This document shows, piece after piece, positions 48,597 through 60,821 of a stretch of 64,000 bases of DNA. The stretch's first letter is position 1. Each line of letters begins with the position of its first letter. The position numbers and the translations under genes are program-made. This DNA comes from Pleodorina starrii. Its lineage: Eukaryota; Chlorophyta; Chlorophyceae; Chlamydomonadales; Volvocaceae. The notes beneath the pieces are model-generated. The model saw only the letters and a list, made by a program, of their open reading frames with translations. It did not search any database and was not told the origin of the DNA. The stretch spans positions 186,001 to 250,000 of the forward strand of contig BRXU01000008.1 in the NCBI GenBank assembly GCA_030267565.1, given 5' to 3'.

Positions 48597-50500
48597 TGGG
48601 AAACACCCTGGCATACCACCTCTCCATCATCCGCCCCACCCCACCCCAGCTGGCGGCACTCCGCAAGCATATCGACGGCTTTGTGGCCTGGTCGCTCCTG
48701 GAGGAAGACGCGTCCCTGGTGTGCCACGGACGGGCCCTGCTGAAGCCTGGCCCGGAGATCGCCTGCCAGGATCGCGACTGTGGCGGTGTCGGCCATCTCG
48801 ACCTCGACGCCTTCATGGTCGCCCTGCATGCGAAGCCCCTCACCCAGCTCGCTCAGCCCGGCCAGCAGCCATGGAAGCAGATCATGCGGGGGTCTGCTCG
48901 ACGAGTACAGGCCAGATGGGACCACTGGGTGGGGCTGGGTGTATGGCACGGCGGAACCGCCCCCCAGCCTGCCTACGTTCATTGCCAGCCTGGTGCAGTC
49001 CTACCGCTCCTCGCTCCCGACCCGGCTGGCCTACCCCGAGACCACGGACGCACGTGCCATCCTGCATGAGCCCCTGTTCTTCAATGCAGCCCTGCGTGAC
49101 CCCGCCACCGACCAGCCCTTCACCCCGCCGGCTGGGACCGCCCACCTTGGACCCCGCACCCTGGCCGAGCTCCGTGCAGCGTCGCCCATGACCCAGCACG
49201 AGCCCCTCATGCAGGCAGTCCTTGGGGCCCTCCCAGCCGACTGGCGGAGACTGCTGCCAGCCGACCCCCTGGACCCCGAACTGCCGCCGGCGCCCGACTG
49301 GCTCCTGTCGCCCGATGGCAGCCGGGTAAGCAGCCCTACGGGAGTCTTGTGGGCCGTCCTGCCCAACGGCCGCTTGGTGCCCCCAGACAGCGAGCAGGCC
49401 GGAGCAGCAGGGGACGCCGACTGGCCTGCAGCCTGCGTGCTGCCGGGCCGCAAGCCGCGCCGACACTGGACCTTGGAGGACCATCAGCATTACAACGAGG
49501 CGCCCCCGGCCCAACGCGCCTCCTCATGGCCAGTGGAATACCAGCTGCTGGGGCTTTGGGACTCGGTCCAGTGCTACCCCCTCAGCCACGGCCACGGCGT
49601 GCTGCCCCTCATCCACTACACAGTGAGTGAGGTGCGCCACCGCCTCACCGCCCGCGGTCACAGCTGGGGCCGGGACCAGGACACGGGGCCCCTCATGCCC
49701 GCGGCGTGGCCCGAGCAGCCGCACAGCCAGCTACAGCAACAGGAGGCCCGCTGGCACCAACACTGGCTGGCTCAGCAAGCGCCCAGCCGCAGCCGGTGGT
49801 TTGCCATGAACCCCACACCCAGCCCCGGCTGGATGCAGCCCCGCTCCTCCCCCCCATCACTGCCCTCGGCCGCTGCAAGCCCGGTCAGCCAGCCTAGCAG
49901 CCGCCATGCGGCACCGCACCAGCAGGACCCCGGTGCTGCCGCCGGACCGTCGGCGCCCGCCGGGCCGGCCCCGGAGGCAGACCCGGCAGCTGATGGCCCG
50001 GCTGGCATGTCTCCCCTCGACCGCCAGCGGGCCTGGCAGCGGCTGTGGGACTGCCCCGCAAGCAACCGGGCCAAGGCGCTCGCCTGGCGGCTGCACCATG
50101 GACGGCTCCCGTGCGGGGTGTACCTGGCCTCCAAAGGTCAGCCGCAGCGTGCCCACTGCTCTGCTCCTAGCTGCTCGGTGGACGGCAACCTGCATGTCGC
50201 CAGCCTGACCCACGTCTTCTTGGAGTGTGGGGCTTACACCGCAGCTCGGGTCTGGCTGGCAGAGCTGCGGGCGGCAGTCTCCGGGGCCGCGGACTTGCCC
50301 TTCAGCCAGCCGGCTGTGCTACTGGGGGACTGCCATCAGCGCCCAGCCCAGCCAGGCAGCGGCTCAGCTGACAGGGCAGCCGGGGCCGTCGTGAGTGGGG
50401 TGTTGGGAGTCGGGGGTCTCGGTGTCTGAGGTTCTTAGGGTGCGAGGGGCTTCGAGGGTGGGGGGAGTGCGGTGCAGGTTGCCTAGGGCGGGGGGTGCGG
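48597..50500 (+). pseudogene. LINE-A copy A9: ORF fragment, plus strand
   Basis: Starts inside the reverse-transcriptase C-terminal side (NTLAYHLSIIRPTPPQLAAL) and runs through the connector to the zinc motif HCSAPSCSVDGNLHVASLTHVFLECG. One extra G near 48888 shifts the frame. Near 50328 about 450 bp found in A10 is missing, so the C terminus is altered. The first about 105 bp of 3' UTR follows. A10 is inserted at 50500; A9 resumes at 56481. Confidence 0.83.
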
Positions 50501-50789
50501 TTTTTTTTTTTTTTTTTTTTTCTGCGAGGGACGTTACAAGGACTGGGAAAGCGAAGCCCAACGGGCAAGCCGAGCAAGACCGGCAAGCCGCAACAGCCTG
50601 GCAAGAAGCCCAAAAAACCACCGCAAGGAGCCAAGGAGAGAGAAAAAGCCAAGCAACGCCTAAACTCGCAGACAGGACAGGGACAGGGACGGGGGCAGCA
50701 AGGGGCCAGGAGCCACTGCTGCACGGGCGGCACACACGGCCACCCCTACCTCCAAGACACCGAGGAGGGAACTGAAACCAACACCAGGG

Positions 50790-50975
50790 CCCAACACCAG
50801 GGCCAAACCCCAGGGCCCAACACCAGGGCCAACACCACGGCCCAACACCAGGGCCAACCCCACAGCCCAACACCAGGGCCCAACACCAGGGCCCAAAACC
50901 AGAGCCAACATCACGGCCCAACACCAGGGCCAAAACCACGGCCCAACACCCGGGCCAGCACCACGGACCAACAAC
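50790..50975. repeat. Minisatellite in the LINE-A 3' UTR
   Basis: Imperfect 12-15-bp units GGCCCAACACCAG / GGCCAACACCAC. Present with varying unit order in A1-A8 (for example 21320-21500, 24400-24560, 25680-25870, 29500-29700, 47690-47870). It produces long spurious frames rich in GPGVGPWCW or PTPGPNTRA. Confidence 0.8.
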
Positions 50976-51972
50976 AGGGCCCGTCACCGGAGACAAGCCC
51001 CAGGGATGGGCAAAGGCCCCAACAGCGACCACAGCGACAACACAACCACAACCTGCACAACCTCAACAGCCAAGGGGCGAACCCTACACCCTGGGCGACA
51101 GCAACAGGAACAACAAACAAAACCGGGCAACCACCGCAGCGAACCAGGGCAAACGAGCCCCCCCCCACCGGGGAGCACCAGAGAAAACAGAAAACCCACA
51201 GCACGCCCGAAGAGAACCCCGCACCACCGAAACCGCCTCCCAGAGCCACAAAAGCCGCAGGGACGGTGCCACACAAGCGCACCGGAGACAAACAACAACC
51301 GACCCCACCCTGGGGGCGTCCCCGCAAGACAGCAGGCCCGAAGACACACCTCCCTCCCAAGACACCCCGCACCGCAGGAACCTCACTCCCACGTCCCCCC
51401 GGCTCCCAAGAACCCCCACGGGCGCAGCAGGGGCAACACTGCCTGGCTGGAAGCCAGGGCACAAGCGTGCCGGCGACAAGACACCCGCAGACCCCACCCT
51501 GGGGGCGACCCCCGAACCGCACCTGCCTCCCACGGCGGCCTGCACCACACCAACCCTGCACCGAAGCCCCCCCGCCCCTCCCCAGTCCCCCCCCGAAACC
51601 CTCCCCAGACCCCCCGGCGCCACACGCACCCCACTCCCAAGAACCCCCCCCTCCAGGCCGCAGGGGCAGCACCGCCGGGTCAGAGACCAAGGCACGAGAG
51701 CGCCAGCGACAAAACACCCACAGACCCCACACAGGGGGCGACCCCTCAAGACAGCAGCCTCCGAACCGCACCTGCCTCCCGCGGCAGCCTGCACCACACC
51801 AACCCTGCTCCTAAGCTCCCCCGACCCCCAAGACCCCCTCCGGCCCCACCCACAGCAAGCCCCGCACCGCACCCCCCTCCCTAGGCAACCCGCACCGCAC
51901 TCCCCCCACCCTCGAGGCCCCTCGCACCCTAAGGACCTCAGACACCGAGATCCCCCACTCCCAACACCCCGC

Positions 51973-54900
51973 TCACGACGGCCCCGGCTGCCCTGTCAGC
52001 TGAGCTGCTGCCTGGCTGGGCTGGGCGCTGATGGCTGACCCGGATGGGGAGACCTGCTGTGCTGCCTGGGCGCCCCCGGCGGGTGCCTGTGGTGCTGGGA
52101 CCGGGGCCACCCGGGACAGATGAACCTGCAGACGCGGGCTGCTGCCAGCCACCCGCTGCACGGAGCAGAGGACGCCTTCATGCGCCCAGGAGGCTTCGAA
52201 GGCATCCAGCCGGCCGGGCTGCAGCTGTGCTGTGATGTGGCCCCGGGGCAGCCCCACCAGAGTGTCCTCGGAGAGCGCCGCCATGCTGAAATGTGCCCTC
52301 ATGAGACGCTGCAGCTCCCCAATGACGCAGCCCACCACCGTGGCCGACGGATGGTCATCAGGCTCCGCCCTGTGGTAGTGGCCCCAGACCGCCCACAGCC
52401 AAGTGGCTCGAAGGGCTGCCCACAGCAGCTGCAGCCCAGGGCTGGTGGGGTAGGCCGGCCACCCTCCCGGCCAGTCTCCCAGCAGCACAGCCGGCTGTCT
52501 GAAAGGCAAGTCCGCGGCCCCGGAGACTGTTGCCCACAGCTCTGCCAGCCAAACCCGAGCTGCGGTGTAAGCCCCGCACTCCAAGAAGACGTGGGTCAGG
52601 CTGGCGACATGCAGGTTGCCGTCCACCGAGCAGCTAGGAGCAGAGCAGTGGGCACACTGCGGCTGACCTTTGGAGGCCAGGTACACCCCGCACGGGAGCC
52701 GTCCATGGTGCAGCCGCCAGGCGAGCGCCTTGGCCCGGTTGCTTGCGGGGCAGTCCCACAGCCGCTGCCAGGCCCGCCGGCGGTCGAGGGGAGACATGCC
52801 AGCCGGGCCATCAGCTGCCGGGTCTGCCTCCGGGGCCGGCCCGGCGGGTGCCGACGGTCCGGCGGCAGCACCGGGGTCCTGCTGGTGCGGTGCCGCATGG
52901 CGGCTGCTAGGCTGGCTGACCGGGCTTGCAGCGGCCGAGGGCAGTGATGGGGGGGAGGAGCGGGGCCGCATCCAGCCGGGGCTGGGCGTGGGGTTCATGG
53001 CAAACCACCGGCTGCGGCTGGGCGCTTGCTGAGCCAGCCAGTGTTGGTGCCAGCGGGCCTCCTGTTGCTGTAGCTGGCTGTGCGGCTGCTCGGGCCACGC
53101 CGCGGGCATGAGGGGCTCCGTGTCCTGGTCCCGGCCCCAGCTGTGGCCGCGGGCGGTGAGGCAGTGGCGCACCTCACTCACTGTGTAGTGGATGAGGGGC
53201 AGCGTGCCGTGGCCGTGGCTGAGGGGGTAGCACTGGACCGAGTCCCAAAGCCCCAGCAGCTGGTATTCCACTGGCCATGAGGAGGCGCGTTGGGCCGGGG
53301 GCGCCTCGCTGTATCGCTGATGGTCCTCCAAGGTCCAGTGTCGGCGCGGCTTGCGGCCCGGCAGCACGCAGGCTGCAGGCCAGTCGGCGTCCCCTGCTGC
53401 TCCGGCCTGCTCGCTGTCTGGGGGCACCAAGCGGCCGTTGGGCAGGACGGCCCACAAGACTCCCGTAGGGCTGCTGACCCGGCTGCCATCGGGCGACAGG
53501 AGCCAGTCGGGCGCCGGCGGCAGTTCGGGGTCCAGGGGGTCGGCTGGCAGCAGTCTCCGCCAGTCGGTTGGGATGGCCCCAAGGACCGCCTGCATGAGGG
53601 GTTCGTGCTGGGTCATGGGCGACGCTGCACGGAGCTCGGCCAGGGTGCGGGGTCCCAGGTGGGCGGTCCCAGCCGGCGGGGTGAAGGGCTGGTCGGTGGC
53701 GGGGTCACGCAGGGCTGCATTGAAGAACAGGGGCTCATGCAGGATGGCACGCGCGTCCGTGGTCTCTGGGTAGGCCAGCCGGGTCGGGAGCGAGGAGCGG
53801 TAGGACTGCACCAGGCTGGCAATGAACGTAGGCAGGCTGGGGGGCGGTTCCGCCGTGCCATACACCCAGCCCCACCCAGTGGTCCCATCCGGCCTGTACT
53901 CGTCGAGCAGACCCCGCATGATCTGCTTCCATGGCTGCTGGCCGGGCTGAGCGAGCTGGGCGAGGGGCTTCGCATGCAGGGCGACCATGAATGCGTCGAG
54001 GTCGAGATGGCCGACACCGCCACAGTCGTGATCCTGGCAGGCGATCTCCGGGCCAGGCTTCAGCAGGGCCCGTCCGTGGCACACCAGGGACGCGTCTTCC
54101 TCCAGGAGCGACCAGGCCACAAAGCCGTCGATATGCTTGCGGAGTGCCGCCAGCTGGGGTGGGGTGGGGCGGATGATGGAGAGGTGGTATGCCAGGGTGT
54201 TTCCCAGCACCTGTTTGGCCACATGCACCCTGCCCACGAGGCTGAGGCCGTGTCGCCGCCACACATGGCCGAGACGCTGAACCCGCTGAATTCTGCTGGT
54301 GTAGCAGAGCCGCGCGGCCTCCGCCGGGTCCAGAGTGAGAGGGATTCCCAGGTGGCGTGGGGGTTCCTCACCGGGAGTCGGGAAACTCGCACCAGTTGCG
54401 GCGTTGGGCCCCACCACCGGCTCGTGGGTACCCAGCACCATCCCCTTCCCCTTGCTGGCATTGACCCGTGCGTTGCTGGCCCTGCAGAACAGCTGGACTG
54501 CCGCGGTAGCGACCTCCCCATCCCTGTCGACATTGCTGACCGTGAGCACCGTATCGTCCGCGTGGTGGGTGACAGGGGGGGCTGGCACGTTGTTGGGGAG
54601 GGTGGGGGTGCGGAGAGCGTTGGTGCTGCGCAGGTGGTGCAGGTACGAGGTGAGAGGTTCCAGCTGCATGACCCACAGGACGGGCGACAGGGTGCTGCCC
54701 TGCTGAAGGCCGTTGCGGACCGGGAAAGGTGCTGACTGGTGCCCATTGACCACCACCCGGCAGGAGCCATCTGACGTGAGCAGGCGCAGCCAGCGCTGTG
54801 TGTGCTGACCGAAGCCCATGGCCTCGGCCACCCGGTAGAGCCAGGGGCGATGGACCCGGTCGTAGGCCTTCTCGATGTCGAGTATGATGAGGGCTGCCGG

Positions 54901-56471
54901 TTGCTGCGAGTGCCGCACCCACTCCGCCAGGGCCAGGTGGTAAAGGGTGTTGTCGCGGATGTCCCGGCCGCTGACGAAGGCAGTCTGCAGCGGGTCTATC
55001 AGGTAGTCCAGTGCCGGCTGTAGGCGATTGCTGACGGCCTTGCAGACAAGCTTGTAGTCGCATTGGAGCAGGGTGATGGGCCGGTAGCTGCTCAGGCTGG
55101 GCCGGGGCAGGCCTTTGCCTTTGTAGATGAGAGTGATGACCCCTTCGCGCCAGCTGAGCGGCAGGGAGTCGGCAGCTGCGGCCCCGGTCTCCACGGATCC
55201 CTGGGTGAAGGCTGCGTTGGCGGCGGCGAGCAGCAGCGGGCCCAGCAGCGGCCACAGCACCCGGTACACCTCATAAGGCAGGCCGTCCGAGCCAGGGGCG
55301 GTGCCATTCAGACAGGACGACAGAGCAGCCGCAAGTTCGTCCAGCTGCAGCTCGCCGGCGGCTGGGGCTGCGTCGGCAGCTTCCCTGAGGGGCTGGGGGA
55401 GCCGGCGGCGGAGGTGCTGCAGGAGCTGGTCTTGGGCTGTCAGGTCCACCTGCTCCACCCGGAACAGACCCGTGGGGCTGTCACTGCTGTACGTGGCGTG
55501 GGCCGCGGCTGTGATAGCGGCGGCCGCACCCGGGTCACTGAGCGGAACCGGGAGGGGCTGACCCGGGACTGAGAGGTGGGTGACTGGCTCCCGGGTGCGC
55601 ACCTCGCGTCCGAGCTGGTGGAACCAGCCGGTGCCCTTGTCGCCATGCTGCGTGTACGCGGCGTCCAGCGCTGCTGTGCGGCGGATGGCGGCCTGTTTGA
55701 CTGCCGTGGTGAGCTGGCTGCAGGCCTGTGCTGCCAAGGCGCCGGCGTCGGGCCCGGGCATAGCATGCTGCATGGCTGCCAGGGCTGCACACGCAGCGTG
55801 TTTGGCCGCCCTCAGGCTGGCGGCCTGGTCCGTCAGGTGCTGTCTGTGGAGGTGATCGGCTGCACTGCGGAGGCGACCTTTCAGACATTCCCACACCTCA
55901 CGTGGGTTAGCAGCGGCGTCTTGCTGCTGGACGGCCTGGATTGCCAGCTCCACTGCCGACTGCAGGCGGGGCAGCAGGCTGGGGTGGTACAGCAGGTACG
56001 TGGGGAACGCCCAGCTGCTGCGGCCGAGGGTGGGGAGCCCTGGCAGCGCCAGCTCCAAGAGCACCCCATGATGATCCCCCGGGGCGCCTGGCACCACCCG
56101 AACAGCTGTCACGTACTGCTGCAGAGGTTGGCTAATGAGCCAGCGGTCCAGGCGTGCCACCGGCGGTCGAGTTGGTGATGCCGGGTGAGTGAAGCCCCCC
56201 CCCACGCCGGAAGACAGCCAGGGGTCGACCAGATTGGCCCCGTGGACCAGGGCCTGCAGTGCAGGCCTCCCGCCGGCCCGATGGGCAGACGGTTGGGCCT
56301 CGTCACCCGCATGCAGGACGCAGTTAAGGTCCCCTCCAAGCAGAATGTGGCGGTCTGTCTCGAGGTATGGCTGCAGGCTTTGGAAGAACTCTGGGCGGCT
56401 GGCGGCCACCGACGGGGCGTAGATGCATAGGAGGCGTAGGCGAAGGTGGAGGACATCCCAGTCCCAGCAGC
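51973..56471 (-). CDS. LINE-A ORF2: endonuclease (partial), reverse transcriptase, C-terminal zinc domain
   Basis: One open frame of about 1,500 codons from the truncated 5' end to the TGA at 51973; the first ATG is 56409. Endonuclease C-terminal half: LCIYAPSV, ILLGGDLNCVL (Asp, Asn), ARLDRWLIS, GDHHGVLLEL (His). Reverse transcriptase at about residues 370-680: GTAPGSDGLPYEVY, YRPITLLQCDYKLVCK, LIILDIEKAYDRV, NGLQQGSTLSPVLW and VTHHADDTVLTVS, with HADD instead of the usual F/YADD. Near residue 1240-1285 a zf-RVT-like domain: AKALAWRLHHGRLPCGVYLA, HCSAPSCSVDG, THVFLECGAY. This order fits L1-clade LINEs of plants and algae. No stop or frameshift; only the 5' truncation prevents activity. Confidence 0.9.
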
Positions 56472-56480
56472 AGACACGGC

Positions 56481-56627
56481 GGTGCGGGGCTTGCTGTGGG
56501 TGGGGCCTGAGGGGGTCTTGGGGGTCGGGGGAGCTTCGGTGCAGGGTTGGTGTGGTGCAGGCTGCCGTGGGAGGCAGGTGCGGTTCGGGGGTCGCTGTCT
56601 TGAGGGGTCGCCCCCTGTGTGGGGTCT
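56481..56627 (+). mobile_element. LINE-A copy A9, 3' UTR remainder
   Basis: Continues A9 after the A10 insertion (GGTGCGGGGCTTGCTG...). It ends abruptly at 56627 inside the 3' UTR at the junction of the tandem duplication. Confidence 0.8.
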
Positions 56628-59600
56628 GGCCTCTGTGAGCGTCGCCTCCATCTCCATGCGTGCTTTGGTTTTGCTCTCTTTTTGTACGGGTAGTTGGATC
56701 CGGCTCCAGGAGCTTGGGGTAAGGTCGGGGGGGGGTTGGGCAGCGGGGGCGGGCAGGAGCCTGATGCCTGCTAGGGGTAGGAGGGTGCAGAGCGGTTTGT
56801 GGTCAAAGTTCCCGCCACACTCATAGACTTGTTCGTACGCTTTCCCTTCCATTGCCGCAGCGTTGCTGGTCTGAGCGGCGAGGAGGACATCGTCGATGCG
56901 GCTGTGGTGGGTATCGTGTCCCTGCTGTGATTGTGTGTATGTGTACTCACGTCGCGCCGTGTCCACCGGTTTTAGGCCTGTTTCTTCTGAGAAGCGTCGG
57001 TGCGCACGGTCTGTCGCATTGCAGGTGCCCGTAGACCGGTCGCTCAGTTTGAGTGTTGCATTCCAGTCGCCCGCCATCACAAGGTGTTCGCCCTTAGCAT
57101 TGGCTTGCAGCGCGGCCGCCCGTCCGTAATCGTATATTTTCTGCCTGGCGGTGGGGTCGGCCGGGCAGTATACCCCTATGATATGTAGAGCCGTACTGCC
57201 CGGGGGTGCGATGCGCACATGTCCTATGTACCCACTGAGCTCCAGGGGCACAGGTTCTGCCGTTGCGCTGCCTTGGCGATGGAAGCGGTCTGCCACGCCG
57301 ATCATCACTCCTGCCTGCCGTACATTGGGGTTACTGTCGTGCGGGTGGTTACTCATGTATGTATGGTAGGGTTTCAGGGTGTTCTTCGCCCCGGCGATGG
57401 CTCGCCGGTGATGGGCGCTCAGTTTGGTTTCCGTTAGCACCATTATGTCTGGTTTGTGTTCGTCTAACAGGTGTTTTATTCCCTCGCGGTGCCCCTGCAG
57501 GCCGCGGGTATTCATCGTGAGGATCTTGAGGTGGCCGGGCCGTGGGTCTCCTGGTGCGGGGACGGGTGGCGCTGGCACGGTCCTCTGGGGAGTTTCAGCA
57601 GGTGCGGCAGGGGCCTCCGTCCTGGGTTTCTTGGGTAGCACGTATTTTGTCATGTGCTGATGCTGGGGTCCTGATTTCGGTTTGGGGCGAGGTTGCGGCA
57701 TGGGGGGGTTGTTTGCGTGGCGCTTGCGCTGTTGTGTATGTGGGGCGGTTGGTTCGGCGGGTGTGTGCGTGGTGTGTGTTGGCTCCGGGGCCGGGTTGGG
57801 AGGGGTATGTGCGGTCCCCCGAGCTGCCTCCGCTACGTTCGGCGTTTCGTCCGCCCGTTGGTTCCGTCCCGGTCGGATGGGGAGTCCCAGCATACGACGG
57901 AGGTGGTATGTGATGGTATGGGTTGCTGGCGTCGTTCCCGTCTGACCTCTGGTCCGTTTCCTGCTTCTACTTGCAGGTGCCGCTGCTTGTGGCCCGGGGT
58001 TGCGGTTTGCGGCTCCGTCCGCGTTGGAGCGGCGCGCCGATGTGGTGCCCGCGTCTGCTGGGCGGGCCCCCTGGAGGTCTGGCTGCGTTTCGCGCGGGTG
58101 GAGCTCGACGTTGTGAGCGTCCGGCAATGGCTGTGCTGCACCCGTCCCAGGTTCCGCAGGATCCATTTCCATGGGACTTGGTTCAGCGGCTGTGGTTGCA
58201 GGGTTATCACCGGGGTTCTCGTGCTGGGCAGCGCTTAGCTCGGCGGCGTTCAGATCCTCATGCGCACGGGTCGGGGGTAGGGGGTGTTCGAGCTGTGATG
58301 GGGGGGTTTGCATACGTCCTTCGGTTCTCGTGAGGTCTGCCTCGTCGATCTCCATCGGTGTGGAGTGGATGTCGGCTGCATCGTGTCTGGTTGCCACGCA
58401 TTCTGCGTTTTGCCAGTGGTCCGACTCTTCCAGTGCCATCGGTGTGGGGCTAGGGTCCGTGAGGTCGAGGGTGGCGGGGGCTGTGGGTGGCTGAGTGTTC
58501 TGCGTGCGTCCTTCCATTGTGTGCCACTCGTCCGGCCCCGGGATGTGGCGGAAATCCAGCATCATGTGATTGATGGTCAAAATGTCTACCGACGCCAGGT
58601 AGTGGACGTGGCCTGTTAGCCGTGCCCATTGGCTGTTGTCCATGGGCCTTTGGCTTTGTCCTGCCACCTCAGCTGAGTCAATGCGGAACCAGTTGTCCCC
58701 GGCGCGCTTAACCGCTATGGTGTGGGCTGGCCCTTGCAGTACGAATCCAAGTGAGAGGGCCGTACTGCCGTTGGGTGTGTGTGCCGCAATTCCGGCTAGA
58801 ATGGTTTCACGACTGCTTCCGGGTGGGATGGTGTAGCCGCAGGAGACGGATGCGAGGTAGGGGCATGTACCGCCCTGCAAATTGACGCAGTGTCGTAGGT
58901 AGTGGTTCACCAGCATGACACTGAAATTTCCGGTATATCGGTTAAATGCATGGCTCCAGAGTTTGGCAGTGCCAGTTTCTCGTGGGTTGTGTCTGGCTAG
59001 TTCGTTGAGCCGGAGCTGTACGGCGTTGCAGTACTGCAGTACGGTTCACAGAACGAGGCAATGGTTCATTGGCCGGAACAGGGAAACCTTGCAATTCCCC
59101 CCGGGATCCCGGGATCGAAACCGGTCAGTGACCATTACCCGGGGTGTGATGAGAAAGGAGGGTGCCCACCCCTGTCCTTGTCCTGTCCGGAGGTTTACAA
59201 GACTCATCATACAGTCATCTGCACCGTCCAGCTGGCCCGTGGAGTCGCCCAGAAGCCTGGCACGCTAGCTACTCAGCAGAAGTGGCAGCATCAGTGGAGC
59301 CGCCAGACAACATGTGTGTCCCATGTCCCGAGTCCGGGTTCCTCCGGAATTCAAAAAAAAAAAAAAAAAACGGTCGGTGGCTCAAGGACCCGGCGGCCCA
59401 TGAGGTTGTTAATAGCGTGTATTTGACGGAATTGTGCTACCTGCGGCTCGTGATATGTGGGTGGGGCGGTGGTCGCGGCGGGTGGGGGCCAGAGCACAGT
59501 CAGGCGGTGCAGTCGTGTTTGCTGGGTGTGTGGTGCCTGAATCCTCTGGGCCCTGTGTGCGGGCAGGGGTGATCCTATCATGCGGGTCAGATGTCGCAGT

Positions 59601-60808
59601 GCAGGCGTGTGGCTATGCTCGCGGCTTGGTTGTGCACGCTGTGTGCGTACTGGCTGCAGTTGTAATGTCCTGGCCGTTACACTCTCGTCGATCTCTCCCT
59701 TCCCATCGCCCGCTTGTTTGGCGGCGAGTCTCTGCTGGTCCCCTGCATCTCTTCCATGCAAGAAGGTTCCGCCGCGGCAGTGCGTCCTGCTTCCCTCCTT
59801 CCAAGCCTTCCTTCCGTCTCTTGTCCACCTAATCATCAGCTTCCCGTGCCCGGTCCCAGGGATTTCATTGCCAGCTTCCCGATCACGCGTGCCGGCCCAC
59901 ATTGCCCCGTTCCCATCACGTTTTTGCGATGCCCTTAACTGTGCCACAACAGCTACCTGACTGCACTTGTCCCTCAGAGCTCTCGCCCCCCACCGTCTGC
60001 GGTGCACACCTCGCCCCGCAATCCTGCTAACTGTGCACCGTCCGCTCGCCCACCGGCGACGACCTATTACATGGCTTCCTGATTCCCTGTCTCTGGGGCT
60101 GCAGCTTCTGGCCCGCCAGCTATATGTGTCTCCCCGCGGTGCAGACAGGGCGCGCCCATCCGCTGGTTCCCGTCGCTCGCTCCTTAGCCCGCCGTCGCCT
60201 TCTTCTGGTTCTTGGAGGCTGGGGATACTCCCGACTGCTGCACATCGCGTGGCCGGATCCGTCCGTCCTGCGGTCGGGGCAGCGTATTTGCGTGAGGTGG
60301 CGGGGTTACTACTGCCAGGGGCTACCAACAGAGCCCGTGTGGGGTGTATCCCGTAATTCCTGCCCTTAGCGGGCCCAATACGCCCGGCGTGCGTGGAGGT
60401 CGGGCTGTAGGGACTACCCCGCTGCCTTAAGCGACTCTTCCTCCCCTTCATGGCCGCATCCTGTCTTACCGTTTGCATGCCGTTGGCGCCATGCGTGGCC
60501 TCGCGTGGCACGGCGGGCTGCACCGAGGGAAGGGGAACGGTTCCGTTGGCCGTGTCTCCGCTGGGGGCAACCCCCCTCACAGCGCCGTTGCCGGCGCCCG
60601 CAGCTGTGCCAGCTCGGGCCGCGGCGTCTGCCACCGCCGCCACCGCGGCTCCGGCCACCGCCGCCGCCGCGGCTTCAGCCTCCGCCGCCGCCGCGGCTTC
60701 AGCCGCCGCCGCCGCCGCGGCTTCGGCCGCCGCCGCCGCCGCGGCGTCTGCCGCCGCTGCCGCCGCAGCCTCAGCCGCCGCCGCCGTCGCGGCGTCGGCC
60801 GCCACCGT
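56628..60808 (-). pseudogene. Dualen-like N-terminal half, duplicated copy
   Basis: Near-identical to 39504-43684: APE endonuclease, linker, protease-like region (ATG at 58916), SINE interruption and the Ala-rich 5' region with its GCC repeat. Reverse transcriptase and later domains are absent because the duplication begins inside the linker after the endonuclease. Confidence 0.85.
59046..59369 (+). mobile_element. SINE-S copy, duplicate of 41922-42245
   Basis: Same insertion, same flanking ACGGT; it was copied with the segment rather than inserted independently. Confidence 0.85.
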
Positions 60809-60821
60809 CAGACACCGAGAC

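Larger units (their letters stand above)
50501..56480 (-). mobile_element. LINE-A copy A10, the most complete L1-type LINE
   Basis: 5,980 bp, minus strand, inserted in A9 with target duplication GGTGCGG (50494-50500, 56481-56487). The 3' side has a 20-base poly(A), CTCGCAG end and a 1.45-kb C-rich 3' UTR (50521-51972). The 5' side is truncated within the endonuclease domain. Because it is the longest copy it serves as the reference for all LINE-A fragments here. Confidence 0.92.
39504..56627. repeat. Tandem segmental duplication, unit 1 (17.1 kb)
   Basis: The sequence beginning at 39504 restarts at 56628 in the same orientation. 39504-44733 equals 56628-61857 with very few differences (for example T/C at 40929/58053 and A/T at 41326/58450); 47081-49043 equals 62038-64000. 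Confidence 0.9.
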
